DNA of 64,000 nucleotides from Lineus longissimus (GCF_910592395.1 NC_088321.1:2730001-2794000), one strand, 5' to 3'; positions 1 to 10,913 are shown, counted from the stretch's first letter. The notes: generated from the letters alone by a model not told the origin. Made by a program: numbers and translations.

Positions 1-2790
1 TTCCTCTTTCCCACACAACTGTATCACGCCCACCGGGCTATTTATGCTATTTATCATAGTAAGTAGTCCCGAATGACCTACTTTTCCTCTTTCCCACACA
101 ACTGTATCACGCCCACCGGGCTCTTTATGCTATTTATCATAGTAAGTAGCTCCGAATGACTTACCTTTTCCTCTTTCCCACACAACTGTATCACGCCCAC
201 CGGGCTATTTATGCTATTTATCATAGTAAGTAGCCCCGAATGACCTACCTTTTCCTCTTTCCCACACAACTGTATCACGCCAACCGGGCTATTTATGCTA
301 TTTATTATAGTAAGTAGCCCCGAATAACCTACCTTTTCCTCTTTCCCACACAACTGTATCACGCCCACCGGGCTATTTATGCTATTTATCATAGTAAGTA
401 GCCCCGAATGACCTACCTTTTCCTCTTTCCCACACAATTGTATAACGCCCACCGGGCTATTTATGCTATTTATCATAGTAAGTAGCCCCGAATGACCTAC
501 CTTTTCCTCTTTCCCACACAACTGTATCACGCCCACCGGGCTATTTATGCTATTTATCATAGTAAATAGCCCCGAATGACCTACCTTTTCCTCTTTCCCA
601 CACAACTGTATCACGCCCACCGGGCTATTTATGCTATTTATCATAGTAAGTAGCCCCGAATGACCTACCTTTTCCTCTTTCCCACACAACTGCATCACGC
701 CCACCGGCTATTTATGCTATTGATCATAGTAAGTAGCCCCGAATGACCTACCATTTCCTCTTTCCCACACAACTGTATCACGCCCACCGGGCTCTTTATA
801 CTATTGATCATAGTAAGTAGCTCTGAATGACCTACCTTTTCCTCTTTCCCACACAACTGTATCACGCCCACCGGCTATTTATGCTATTTATCATAGTAAG
901 TAGCTCCGAATGACCTACCTTTTCCTCTTTCCCACACAACTGTATCACGCCCACCGGGCCATTTATGCTATTTATCATAGTAAGTAGCCCCGAATGACCT
1001 ACCTTTTCCTCTTTCCCACACAACTGTATCACGCCCACCGGGCTATTTATGCTATTTATCATAGTAAGTAGCCCCGAATGACCTACCTTTTCCTCTTTCC
1101 CACACAACTGTATCACACCCACCGGGCTATTTATCATAGTAAGTAGCCCCGAATGACCTACCTATTCCTCTTTCCCACACAACTGTATCACGCACACCGG
1201 GCTATTTATGCTATTTATCATAGTAAGTAGCCCCGAATGACCTACCCTTTCCTCTTTCCCACAGAGCTGTATCACGCCCACCGGGCTATTTATGCTATTT
1301 ATCATAGTAAGTAGCCCCGAATGACCTACCTTTTCCTCTTTCCCACACAACTGTATCACGCCCACCGGGCTATTTATGCTATTTATCATAGTAAGTAGCC
1401 CCGAATGACCAACCTTTTCCTCTTTCCCACACAACTGTATCACGCCCACCGGGCTATTTATGCTATTTATCATAGTAAGTAGCCCCGAATGACCTACCTT
1501 TTCCTCTTTCCCTCACAACTGTATCACGCCCACCGGGCTATTTATGCTTTTTATCATAGTAAGTAGCCCCGAATGACCTACCTTTTCCTCTTTCCCACAC
1601 AACTGTATCACGCCCACCGGGCTATTTATGCTATTTATCATAGTAAGTAGCTCCGAATGACCTACCTTTTCCTCTTTCCCACACAACTGTATCACGCCCA
1701 CCGGGCTATTATCATAGTAAGTAGCCCCCAATGACCTACCTTTTCCTCTTTCCCACACAACTGTATCACGCCCACCGGGCTATTTATGCTTTTTATCATA
1801 GTAAGTAGCCCCGAATGACCTACCTTTTCCTCTTTCCCACACAACTGTATCACGCCCACCGGGCTATTTATGCTGTTTATCATAGTAAGTAGCCCCGAAT
1901 GACCTACCTTTTCCTCTTTCCCACACAACTGTATCACGCCCACCGGGCTATTTATGCTATTTATCATAGTAAGTAGCTCCGAATGACCTACCTTTTCCTC
2001 TTTCCCACACAACTGTATCACGCCCACCGGGCTATTTATGCTATTTATCATAGTAAGTAGCTCTGAATGACCTACCTTTTCCTCTTTCCCACACAACTGT
2101 ATCACGCCCACCGGGCTATTTATGCTATTTATCATAGTAAGTAGCTCCGAATGACCTACCTTTTCCTCTTTCCCACACAACTGTATCACGCCCACCGGGC
2201 TATTTATGCTATTCATCATAGTAAGTAGCCCCGAATGACCTACCTTTTCCTCTTTCCCACACAACTGTATCACGCCCACCGGGCTATTTATGCTATTTAT
2301 CATAGTAAGTAGCCCCGAATGACCTACCTTTTCCTCTTTCCCACACAACTGTATCACGCCCACTGGGCTCTTTATACTATTGATCATAGTAAGTAGCCCC
2401 GAATGACCTACCTTTTCCTCTTTCCCGCACAACTGTATCACGCCCACCGGGCTATTTATGCTATTCATCATAGTAAGTAGCCCCGAATGACCTACCTTTT
2501 CCTCTTTCCCACACAACTGTATCACGCCCACCGGGCTATTTGTGCTATTTATCATAGTAAGTAGCCCCGAATGACCTACCTTTTCCTCTTTCCCACACAA
2601 CTGTATCACGCCCACCGGGCTATTTATGCTATTTATCATAGTAAGTAGCCCCGAATGACCTACCTTTTCCTCTTTCCCACACAACTGTATCACGCCCACC
2701 GGGCTATTTATGCTGTTTATCAATGTAAGTAGCCCCGAATGACCTACCTTTTCCTCTTTCCCACACAACTGTATCAAGCCCACCGGGCCA
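1..2790. repeat. 84-bp satellite array, about 33 copies
   Basis: A head-to-tail array of an 84-bp unit starts before the window and stops abruptly near 2,790. Each unit contains TTCCTCTTTCCCACACAACT, then CACGCCCACCGGGC and TTATCATAGTAAGTAG. Copies differ by scattered substitutions and a few short deletions (for example near 1,130 and 1,710). The period is a multiple of three and the minus strand has few stops, so long minus-strand reading frames appear (28-residue repeat including IQLCGKEEKVGHSGLLTMIN, up to 363 residues). They have no flanking gene structure, and the short deletions shift frame, so I read them as a by-product of the period. Confidence 0.95.
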
Positions 2791-3084
2791 TGGAGAACTA
2801 AGGCAACACTGTGAAACTTCTTATTGAGCAGGAATTGGCCTATTAAACCTGAAAGAGAAGGGAGCTGAGGTTAACATGTGTTTTGAATACTTTGTACATT
2901 TTGGGGATTCTTTTTCCTGCTGTTTTGTATGACGTCATTTCCTTTGATACATCATCATGTCGCCGTCTTTGTGGTTATTTCCGTTACGTATTTCGGTTGG
3001 GTTAACGCCATTTTTAGAATCATTCGCAGACGTCAGTCCTGTTTTCCTTTATAACATGAAAATCGCACTCTTAGGTATGATTAG
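2791..3084. other. Unique sequence after the satellite
   Basis: No gene, repeat or RNA is recognised in these roughly 300 bases. Confidence 0.5.
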
Positions 3085-3232
3085 AGTAGAACCTCTCTAT
3101 TAAGAACACCCTTGGGACTGAAAAGTACTGTCCTTAATAAAGAGGTGTCCTGATTAGAGAGGTCAAATTGAATGGAAACAGCCAATTTGGGACCAAAACT
3201 AGTGTCCTTAATAGAGAGGTGTCCACTGTACT
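3085..3232 (-). mobile_element. Short palindromic MITE, family 'AACCTCTCTATTAAGGACAC', copy 1
   Basis: About 148 bp beginning AGTAGAACCTCTCTATTAAG and ending with its inverse (ATAGAGAGGTGTCCACTGTACT). It carries an internal GGTCAAATTGAATGGAAACA block. The same element, in the opposite orientation, occurs at 3,911, 15,136, 15,914 and 33,908. It has no coding capacity and terminal inverted repeats, as expected of a miniature inverted-repeat transposable element (MITE). Confidence 0.85.
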
Positions 3233-3368
3233 TTCCTTTCAATTTCTCTTTGATTTGTTGGTAATGCTAATCCGCAATACCATATTTATTTCATTGCCTC
3301 ATGTCTGTATATTTGTTTTTGCAGAACGTGTTTTTATCATAATAAATCAAGAACGTTTACTCTTTCAC

Positions 3369-3445
3369 TGCCAATAACGTTTTAAAACGTTACTGAAAAT
3401 ATGTCGCTAAATTGCCAATAACGTTTCAGAACGTTATCTCAGTGT
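3369..3445. repeat. Duplicated palindromic motif TGCCAATAACGTTT
   Basis: TTGCCAATAACGTTT(T/C)A(A/G)AACGTTA occurs twice about 46 bp apart. Each copy is itself a palindrome around AACGTTNNNNAACGTT. No function can be assigned. Confidence 0.6.
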
Positions 3446-3824
3446 TTCCATCTACTCATCAAAAAGTAAACCAAACTATTGATTCTATGTTGATTTAAAG
3501 TAAACCTCCCGCCATGTCTTCGGAAGTGTTCTCGGAAGGATTCAGTTCAATCTCGTCCCCAGGAAGTGGGTATTTCGAGTCAGGTGAATTGGTGAAGATA
3601 GACCAATTTAGCCCCCTCCCCCCCAAATCCTCATCCTTCTGACTCTCAATAAGTCCTTCTGAGACTGTTATCTCGAGGCGATGGAGTGGAACCCCGAAAC
3701 CATCTCGAGTCCTTCCGACACCTATAGTGGTGCGCTAATCTCAACCATCATTACCCTTCCTTTTCATGCTATTGCTAATTCCAACCATGACACTTCCCTC
3801 TCATAGAGCTATCTCTAACCATGA

Positions 3825-4206
3825 CGATGTCTCGAACTTATATTGCAAAAATGTCACTTGAGGCAGTAGGGCATTCTGTAGAGACATAATGTTCTTCGTT
3901 TACTTCAAAGTACAGTAGAACCTCCCTTAGCAGACACCTCTCTTATTAAGGACAACCTCTCTATTAAGGACACTAGTTTTGGTCTCAAATTGGTTGTTTC
4001 CATTCAAGTTGACCTCTCTAATCAGGACACTTCTATTAAGGACAGCACTTGTCAGTCCCGAGGGTGTCCTTAGTAGTGAGGTTCTACCGTCATGAGTTTT
4101 TGGTGCCTAACCTACCTATCAAACCATCAAAAGTCGATGTCTCGAACTTATATTGCAAAAACGTCACTTGAGGCAGTAGGGCATTCTGTAGAGACATAAT
4201 GTTCTT
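3825..4206 (+). repeat. 72-bp direct repeat, 310 bp apart, bracketing a MITE
   Basis: 3,825-3,896 and 4,135-4,206 are almost identical (CGATGTCTCGAACTTATATT ... GAGACATAATGTTCTT). A MITE lies between them. This reads as a segmental duplication around the MITE insertion. It is far too long to be the target-site duplication. Confidence 0.85.
3911..4090 (+). mobile_element. 'AACCTCTCTATTAAGGACAC' MITE, copy 2
   Basis: Starts ACAGTAGAACCTCCCTTAG and ends AGTGAGGTTCTACCGT, with the family core GGTTGTTTCCATTCAAGTTG between. The 5' part carries an extra copy of CTCTCTATTAAGGACA, the same kind of internal slippage that becomes a long array in the copy at 33.9 kb. Confidence 0.85.
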
Positions 4207-4214
4207 TATCTTAC

Positions 4215-4989
4215 TCGAAACCACCAGTAACCGCGGTGGAAAATCGGCGCGGCTTCCCTGACGATCGTACTTCAGCGACCGCGATCGCGATAACACAACC
4301 TCGGCATGCTCATTATCATAAATGCCCTGATCGCTATGCTGTCCGTTGGAATCGCTGCGCTGACGACGTGGGCTCACAAACACCGCCCCGCCATCAGAAT
4401 AACTCCTTGTGTGTTCCTTGACTAACTTTTCTTTCTGATTTCTCGCCGCAGTCTGTCCGCTTACAGGACGCTCTTTGCCAATATTTTCCGAGTCCGGCTC
4501 AGACTTATTTTTTCCGTGTTCCGTATTCGTCGGATTATTGCCACTCTTACGATCCGCGCTGTTCTGCCGTTCAATCTCTCCCTGTGCGGATATATTCGTG
4601 CGTCGGTCCGCCTCCGCTTCCCGACCGAGTCTCTCGTGTTCCTGAGTCGTTTCGTCGCGGGCATTGTCCACGTCCTGATCACCACTCGTGCAGTCACCCG
4701 CCCCATTCCTTGGCACCTCCTCCTCAGGATTCCTCCGAGTCCGACCTTTCTTCTCACCACTACCGGCTGAATCCACCGCTTTCTCGCACTTTGAAATCGG
4801 CTCACTCCCCGCCTCCTTTGATTTCACCCGCTCCGTTTTTCCTCGATTTTCCGAATACCCACTTTCACCGTCTTTGACGTTAACTCTGGAACCACAGGAA
4901 TGCCCATGTCTTCGCTTCTTCTCTTTTGATCTATTCTGGGATTGCTCTGGTGGTCCAGGCCCACCTGTAACATCCCTGGAGTCTGCCAT
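4215..4989 (-). CDS. Possible first coding exon of an unidentified disordered, charged protein
   Basis: On the minus strand, ATG at 4,989 (context AACATGGCAG, A at -3 and G at +4) opens a frame of 258 codons. It ends at a good donor, TTTCGA|GTAAGA (GT at 4,214-4,213), phase 1. The product begins MADSRDVTGGPGPPEQSQNR and is rich in E, K, R, S, D, N and G throughout. It contains no hydrophobic core, membrane segment or known motif, so it looks intrinsically disordered. The stretch is much richer in CpG (CGCG, CGATCG) than its surroundings, as expected of an unmethylated 5' end or a conserved coding exon. No second exon was recognised toward 2.8 kb. The frame could be chance, but its length and composition argue for real coding sequence. 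Confidence 0.45.
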
Positions 4990-5046
4990 GTTGATGACAA
5001 CGGCGTTCCAGGACTTGGCTTTTGCTTTGTTTGTTAAGGACGGCAC

Positions 5047-5940
5047 AAGTGTCAGGTCATCACAGTTGCATGCTCACGTCAGCAGTGTCCTAGAGATTCT
5101 GAAGGAACAATCATATTCAATTAGCCTACAATTATGTACAATCAATCATGTTAATCACATCGCCATCAACTATAATTTTAAAAGGTTACGCCACTCGTAA
5201 TTACTCGTGGTCCAGTTAAATAGAAATTCACTAATCACACAATGCTGTAGTGCAGTTATTGCCAGAGCCCTCTATTAAAAACTGTGTACATTACGTGTAC
5301 ATTGTTTGTTCATAAGTTTTGGTAAAAAAAGTACACCTTGGACCAATCAATCTGCACAAAATTTTATATGTGTCAAGAAGAACCCTTTGCTATAGTATAA
5401 TAAAGTTTCAAAACAATCCAATACCGATTGCCTGCGAAAAAATGATTTCCGTACACCATATCCATCAAAACGTCACTGACGCATTGATATGGCGCTGTCA
5501 AAATACAAGTTTTAACCTGACCAGTGAGACCACATTTTCTTAAATATATTATCAAAAAGCATATTTCTGTGATGGCCTGACGCTGTAGATTAAGAATCAA
5601 CCACAGATTGAGAATTAATTTCACTTTGGTCCATCCCAGCCATGTGTTTACCACAACTTGACATTTTAATAAGCTCTATGTAACTGTGCACACTTCCGTT
5701 TGTGGATGAATACACGTCTCTGCCCTAGTATTATGAGTACAAATTTGTTTAAACTTGGTATTCATAATATCTGTATATCAGTCTTCACAACGGCAATGTC
5801 GAAATTTATATTTAGTACGTATTTCCGGAATTAGACATTTTAAAATTTTAACCTGTAAGCAGCGTAGTTTTTTATTTGTCAACCCCGTCATATTGCGTAA
5901 TTAATTAGATTACACATCCTCATCTCACAGCCGCTTCCTC
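5047..5940. other. AT-rich intergenic stretch
   Basis: No coding exon, RNA gene or repeat recognised. It may include the promoter of the minus-strand exon ending at 4,989, but no TATA box or initiator can be singled out. Confidence 0.4.
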
Positions 5941-5952
5941 TTGCATGCTGTA

Positions 5953-6245
5953 GCCATGATTCAGCTCAAAAGTTCAAAAGCCATGATTCAGCTCAAAAGC
6001 TCAAAAGCCATGATTCAGCTCAAAAGCTCAAAAGCCATGATTCAGCTCAAAAGCTCAATAACCATGATTCAGCTCAAAAGCTCAAAAGCCATGATTCAGC
6101 TCAAAAGCTCAAAAGCCATGATTCAGCTCAAAAGCTCAAAAACCATGATTCAGCTCAAAAGCTCAAAAACCATGATTCAGCTCAAAAGCTCAAAAACCAT
6201 GATTCAGCTCAAAAGCTCAAAAGCCATGATTCAGCTCAAAAACTG
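5953..6245 (+). repeat. 27-bp minisatellite, about 11 copies
   Basis: Unit GCCATGATTCAGCTCAAAAG plus CTCAAAA, repeated head to tail with only occasional G/A or C/A changes. The 27-bp period keeps one frame open, giving a nominal nine-residue repeat MIQLKSSKA. No promoter, splice or gene context supports translation. Confidence 0.95.
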
Positions 6246-6529
6246 GTGCCAGTAGTGTTCTGAAACCAAACTACACTGCGCTGACGTTTTAAGGGGATTC
6301 CCCATCGAATTTCTGAGTGTTGCTTGGGCTTAGGTGAATCACAAACATAGGACGCCATACAACGTCTTACGCAATGCACGGTCTTTAGGCCAAGACGTCA
6401 TATGGTGTCTTAATTACGCAGTTAACAGGTTAAATTTAATTACAAATTCAGAATTTTTAACAACCGGCGTAGCCTAGCTAGGCCTTAATTTCAGTCGATT
6501 AAAAAATAAAACAGGGATAGGCCCGGAGC
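6246..6529. other. Unique intergenic sequence
   Basis: Nothing recognised. Confidence 0.4.
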
Positions 6530-6670
6530 AACTGCAGAATAGCCGGGACACTCTGTGCTAAATGATAGGAATGGTGTACATAATGTACAGAGGAACAGAG
6601 TGTAGGCCTACATCGTCATAATGTACTGTCACTGTCAGAGCTACTGTCCGGCTATCGCTATTCTGTAGTT
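6530..6670 (+). mobile_element. MITE with ends AACTGCAGAATAGC, copy 1
   Basis: About 141 bp starting AACTGCAGAATAGCCGGGAC and ending with an imperfect inverse (GTCCGGCTATCGCTATTCTGTAGTT). The interior contains GTACATAATGTACAGAGG, itself palindromic. A second copy lies in the opposite orientation at 9,257-9,380, on the far side of a MULE element. Confidence 0.8.
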
Positions 6671-7339
6671 AGGCCATAGGCCCCGATAGCCCTACATTCA
6701 CTTATTGACTAATTGAGACATCTAGGCTTCGACATTTTTTCAAACTTAATCAATAACTCTGTGTGATTGAGAGTTTGACATGATGACTGGTGTGTGATTT
6801 AACTGTAAATGAATGCGAAATGACTTTTTTGTAACTTTTTTTGTTTTTCTTTGAATGCCATCTCAATTTTCCTTAGATACGCCCAAAACATTTAATTTCT
6901 GGCGAAATCTTTTGATGAAAAAACATATACTCTTTCTCTTCATTTGGTTATTCTCCAAAATTTCGTTCTCTAGAAGGTAAAATATTACAAAAGAAACCGA
7001 AAAATTTGTACCTGTCAAAGTTTGGCTTCCATCTTGTTTTTTAGTTCATAAAAAAATTCTGGGTGGCGCTCGCAGTGAAAGCCGACAGATGGTGCACAAG
7101 TGCATCCGGTTTTTTCTCGGAGTTGGGTTTGTTTATAAAATTTCCTCCGCACTTCCGCTAGTTTTGTCGTTATTATTGGTCAGATTCTACTGCAAATTGT
7201 TTAATTGTATTCATAAAGGTATACACTACTAATGACTTATGCCGAATATATGTTGACATATGCGTGTATTTTGGCTTGATGACGATTTGAAAACGCCAAA
7301 ATTACCAGTCATCCGATCGGCGAAACAGCGTCCACCACT
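6671..7339. other. Unique intergenic sequence
   Basis: No gene or repeat recognised. AT-rich with poly-T tracts near 6,820-6,850. Confidence 0.4.
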
Positions 7340-7348
7340 CATCTCATG

Positions 7349-7447
7349 GGTATCCAGTCAGAACGGCCCCTGGTCAAAACGGCCCCGCTTGAAATAGAGT
7401 CAAAACGGCCCCGAGTCAAAACGGCCCTGGGTCAAAACGGCCCTTGG
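7349..7447 (+). repeat. Left terminal inverted repeat built of TCAAAACGGCCC modules
   Basis: Five modules of TCA(A/G)AACGGCCC spaced 13-26 bp apart. The matching inverted end is 8,829-8,893 with GGGCCGTTTTGA modules. Clustered identical motifs at transposon ends often serve as transposase binding sites; that role is inferred here. Confidence 0.8.
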
Positions 7448-7843
7448 TAGTTTAGTGGTAGTAACCTATCTGAACTAGATAACTTTTTTTACTGCGTGCG
7501 TGTAACCAGTGGTAAGGAGATAAGAAAGCAGATGTTATGCACTTTTAAAACTTAGAAGTTGCGTTATCTGGTTTTTGGCCTGTTCGCCCATATTATTGTT
7601 ATTATTATTAATCTTCTCTACATTATTCTCTATATGTAGGGCTAATGTAGGTCTACACCATCGAACTTTATTCAGGTCCGTGATCACACAGAAAAATATA
7701 AGATCATTAATTAAGCAAGGGGAATTAATCAAGGCTACTTTTCATGATATTTGCTGAGGTTCCTTTTACCTTTAACTTCTAGACATCTATTTTGTTCAAT
7801 AATTTTAGATCTGACCAAATACATATAGAGTGGAGAGGGATCG

Positions 7844-8085
7844 CACTGTCTCTTTAATCTTGTGACTGAGCTCATTGTGAACAGTGATCACATGCCAAAG
7901 GTGATGCGAATTCACTGTCTCTTTGATATTGCGGCTAATTAGAGCTAATTGCGAACACTAATCACATGCCAAAGGTGATGCGAATTCACTGTCTCTTTGA
8001 TCTTGCGGCAAATTAGAGCTAATTGCGAACACTAATCACATGCCAAAGGTGATGCGAATTCACTGTCTCTTTGATATTTCGATTA
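7844..8085 (+). repeat. ~70-74-bp tandem array, 3.3 copies, inside the MULE
   Basis: Unit CACTGTCTCTTTGAT...GCTAATTGCGAACACTAATC...CATGCCAAAGGTGATGCG, starting near 7,844, 7,913, 7,987 and 8,059. It lies just upstream of the TATA box, so it may be the element's promoter-proximal repeat. Confidence 0.85.
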
Positions 8086-8168
8086 ACAATAAAGGAACGA
8101 TTACTAATTACAGACGGGACCTAATTCAAGAATGAGTACTGTTCATTTTATCATCTCGTCACGATGAC

Positions 8169-8176
8169 TATATAAA
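8169..8176 (+). promoter_or_regulatory. TATA box upstream of the PHD-finger ORF
   Basis: TATATAAA lies 87 bp before the ATG at 8,263. The intervening sequence has CATCAGTTTATTCC about 25-35 bp downstream of the box, a plausible initiator region. Position and sequence fit an RNA polymerase II core promoter inside the transposon. Confidence 0.5.
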
Positions 8177-8262
8177 CCCCCAGAATTCTCAAGATCTTCA
8201 TCAGTTTATTCCAAGACTTCATTGCTGCTACAACTCGACGCTACTTTCATCAACACCTTACT

Positions 8263-8391
8263 ATGACAGAAGAGGATCCCTGCATCTCCTGCCGCAAGCA
8301 AGTGAAGAGACGACAACATGGCCTCCAGTGTGAAGGATGTGACCAGTGGCAACACCGAATCTGCAACACGGGTATCAGCCAGAAAGAGTAG
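8263..8391 (+). pseudogene. Truncated PHD-like zinc-finger ORF (transposon protein fragment)
   Basis: ATG at 8,263 opens 42 codons ending at TAG 8,389-8,391. The product begins MTEEDPCISCRKQVKRRQHG and shows C7-x2-C10, C23-x2-C26 and H31-x2-C34, the first six zinc ligands of a C4HC3 PHD finger, with W29 just before the histidine. The final C-x2-C pair is not reached. The same frame continues readably for about a dozen codons past the TAG (RASVKLGNAISW), so the stop looks like a nonsense mutation in a once longer protein. PHD-type fingers occur at the N-terminus of some invertebrate transposon proteins; assignment to the MULE is by position and TIRs. Confidence 0.65.
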
Positions 8392-8902
8392 CGTGCCTCT
8401 GTCAAGCTGGGGAATGCGATCAGCTGGAAAAAAATAATGACTACATCCATGTAGCGAAACGACTCCACCCATGTAGCGAAACGTCCTCCATGTAGACTAC
8501 AAATTCTTGAGGTCTAGATCACAGGATCGAAGTTCCCACCCCTAAAAATACTTATCCCTAAACCGCCTCAACTATACACTCAACTATACCCGCCCACTTC
8601 ACACGATACCCTACACTCTCCGCCGCTATACACCTTTCCAGAAATGGGGCGCTGAGTGTCCGAAATAGTGATGTCATAAGGGGAAACGAGGCCTTATGGT
8701 GGAGGGACAAAGGAGATAGTCATGGTTGACCAACACACTTGAATGCCTTTAATGACGGACAAGGGGGAAAAAGTTAGTTCCAATGCAAGCCACCAATTTC
8801 GGGAAGCATGCATAGGTGCCCATTTGACCCAGGGCCGTTTTGACTCTATTAAAGTGGGGGCCGTTTTGACCAGGGGCCGTTCTGACTGGTAAGCATCTCA
8901 TG

Positions 8903-9256
8903 CACTGCACCAGCGTCCACCTGGTTTAAAATTCAGGCATAAAGTCATCAAAATGAAATTTAGTGGCCATAAACGTAATAAGTACACCATGAAACACATT
9001 TCCTGAAAATTTTTATGACATTTGGGTGTAAGACTGAGATGTTGTCTTACTCTTATCTCTAAAATCACAGGGGCAGCTGGGCTCTGACCTCTGTATTGTC
9101 TATTGACACTATTGACTGTAGTCTGTTGTCAGTGTTGACCAGGTCCAGGAAGCCCTATCCAGTTCAAATCCAACACGGCCGCCGACAGGGTGGTGGACGC
9201 TGGTATATTTTAGACAACAACTCGCTAATCTAGCTAGCACCCAAATGGGCCTTTGT
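8903..9256. other. Unique intergenic sequence
   Basis: Nothing recognised beyond a short GCGTCCACC / GGTGGACGC inverted pair shared with 7,328 and 9,190. Confidence 0.35.
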
Positions 9257-9380
9257 CTGCAGAATAGCCGGGACAGTAGTAGCTCTGTACATTATGTACA
9301 CTCTGTCCCTCTGTACATTATGTACACATTCCTATCATTTAGCACAGAGTGTCACTGAGTGTCCCTGCTATTCTGCAGTT
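9257..9380 (-). mobile_element. MITE with ends AACTGCAGAATAGC, copy 2 (inverted)
   Basis: Reverse-complement relative of 6,530-6,670. It begins CTGCAGAATAGCCGGGACAG and ends TGCTATTCTGCAGTTG, and shares AAATGATAGGAATG and the GTACATAATGTACA core. It contains two copies of the GTACATTATGTACA palindrome. Confidence 0.8.
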
Positions 9381-9650
9381 GCTCACACAAATGTCATGAA
9401 ACGATCAGGAAATGTGGAAAAATGAAAATGTCCTTATTTCATTTAGGCCTATTATGACCATTATATTTTATTTTGATGACTTTAATGCATTTAAACCTGG
9501 TGGACGCTGTTAAGTATGACCCAAAATTACAGCTGCTGACACCTGAGAATCTGAAATTGAAGTGAAACTCTTTTTTCTGTCTCTTTGGGAAGGTGTAAAT
9601 GCTGATGGCGACTCTAATCTCACTCTGATAGAAGATCCGCCTTCTTGGAT

Positions 9651-10187
9651 CAACAAAATCCAACTATTTTCACCTGAGAGAGGTGAAACTATTTTGGCCT
9701 AAAACTTGATGATCAATATTAATCGTCAACAAAATCCAACTATTTTCACCTGAGACTGGAGAGGTCAAACTTTTTTGGTCTGAAACTTGATGATCAATAT
9801 TAATTGTCAACAAAATCCACCTATTTTCACGTGAGAGAGGTTCAACTTTTTTGGCCTGAAACTTGATGATCAATATTAACTGTCAACAAAATCCAACTAT
9901 TTTCACCTGAGGGTCAAACTATTTTGGCCTAAAACTTGATGATCAATATTAATCGTCAACAAAATCGAACTATTTTCACCCGAGAGAGGTCAAACTATTT
10001 TGGCCTAAAACTTGATGATATAAGGCCTAATTGTCAACAAAATCCAACTATTTTCACGTGAGAGAGGTGAAACTATTTTGGCCTGAAACTTGATGATCAA
10101 TATTAATTGTCAACAAAATCCAACTATTTTCACCTTAGACTGAGAGGTCAAACTATTTTGGCCTTTAACTTGATGATATTAAGCTTT
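9651..10187 (+). repeat. ~76-bp minisatellite, seven copies
   Basis: Units starting CAACAAAATCCAACTATTTT near 9,651, 9,727, 9,808, 9,884, 9,957, 10,034 and 10,111. Each also carries TTTTGGCCTAAAACTTGATG and ATCAATATTAAT. Unit lengths vary from 73 to 81 bp. Confidence 0.9.
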
Positions 10188-10913
10188 GCATTCTTAATCT
10201 TATATTGTTTCAGCACTTTTTAATTTGCATCAAATTACAATATTCGGCCATTATATTGACGTTTTGAAACCTTTTTCGACCCTGTTTACATTGTCTTAGG
10301 AAAAGTATAGGCTTGACTAGTTTGGGGTGAGTCTCCACTCGCTTTTCAGAGAAAAGTGAGTCCCAAAGGTGAATTGTTATGACAGGAGGTGAATCTGCTC
10401 CTGGTGATTTCCATGAGACAGGTGAATCTATGACTGGTTCCCAACCTCAGGGATTTGCTGGACTGGCGAGTTAACGTCGAGTGCCTGAGGAGGGGGGTCC
10501 GGGCATAAACTTGATAGCTGCATTAAAACAATGAAATGTCAAATGAAGCCGGCGGCTATTTCTTGCACCGGTACGTCAGTACTAGATAAACTGTAAAACA
10601 CATGGTAAACTTACACTGCCTGTGATTCACAGGCAGTGTAAGTTTGAAAAATAATAAATAATAAATTTCTGCCATTTTGAAAAGCACTTTTCACAGAAAT
10701 TTATTTGCGCAAACCGTTTATTGAGTCTTTGGCATGGGAACTGGTATTGAAACATCTCAGTTGTAATCTGTTGTTTTTGATATGTCATCCGATCTGAAGC
10801 GTATTCAGATCTCGATAATAATTTTGGGCAAGTTGGGGTTCCTGGCCACAACTGTCATGACTGTCAACCCAATGTTCGTCTAATCTTTTGATTTCACCAC
10901 GTTCTTTTTCTAG
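10188..10913. other. Region upstream of GTF2E2
   Basis: GTTCTTTTTCTAG directly abuts the GTF2E2 ATG and has the form of a 3' splice site. This suggests at least one untranslated 5' exon upstream. Neither that exon nor a promoter can be located with confidence. GATTCACAGGCAGTGTAAGTTT near 10,622 contains a possible donor. Confidence 0.35.

Larger units (their letters stand above)
7340..8902. mobile_element. Non-autonomous MULE-type DNA transposon with 9-bp target duplication
   Basis: CATCTCATG at 7,340-7,348 is repeated exactly at 8,894-8,902 and brackets a 1,545-bp element (7,349-8,893). The ends are inverted repeats sharing CCAGTCAGAACGGCCCCTGG. Each end contains tandem TCAAAACGGCCC modules, five at the left and three at the right. 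A 9-bp target duplication is typical of Mutator-like elements (MULEs). Inside lie a three-copy ~72-bp array, a TATA box and the broken start of a PHD-finger ORF. There is no transposase domain, so the element cannot move by itself. Confidence 0.85.

Noticed and set aside
1-2790. CRISPR-like regular repeats
   Set aside because: The repeats are contiguous 84-bp units without unique spacers, in a eukaryotic genome.
3513-3641. Plus-strand frame starting MSSEVFSEGFSSISS
   Set aside because: 43 codons including the stop, with a plausible ATG and a weak donor; no following exon could be found, so not called.
4135-4206. Long target-site duplication of the MITE at 3,911
   Set aside because: 72 bp is too long for a transposon target duplication and the copies do not abut the MITE; segmental duplication fits better.
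7844-8085. Enhancer array of a cellular gene
   Set aside because: The array is inside a transposon bounded by its target duplication; any promoter role would be the element's own.
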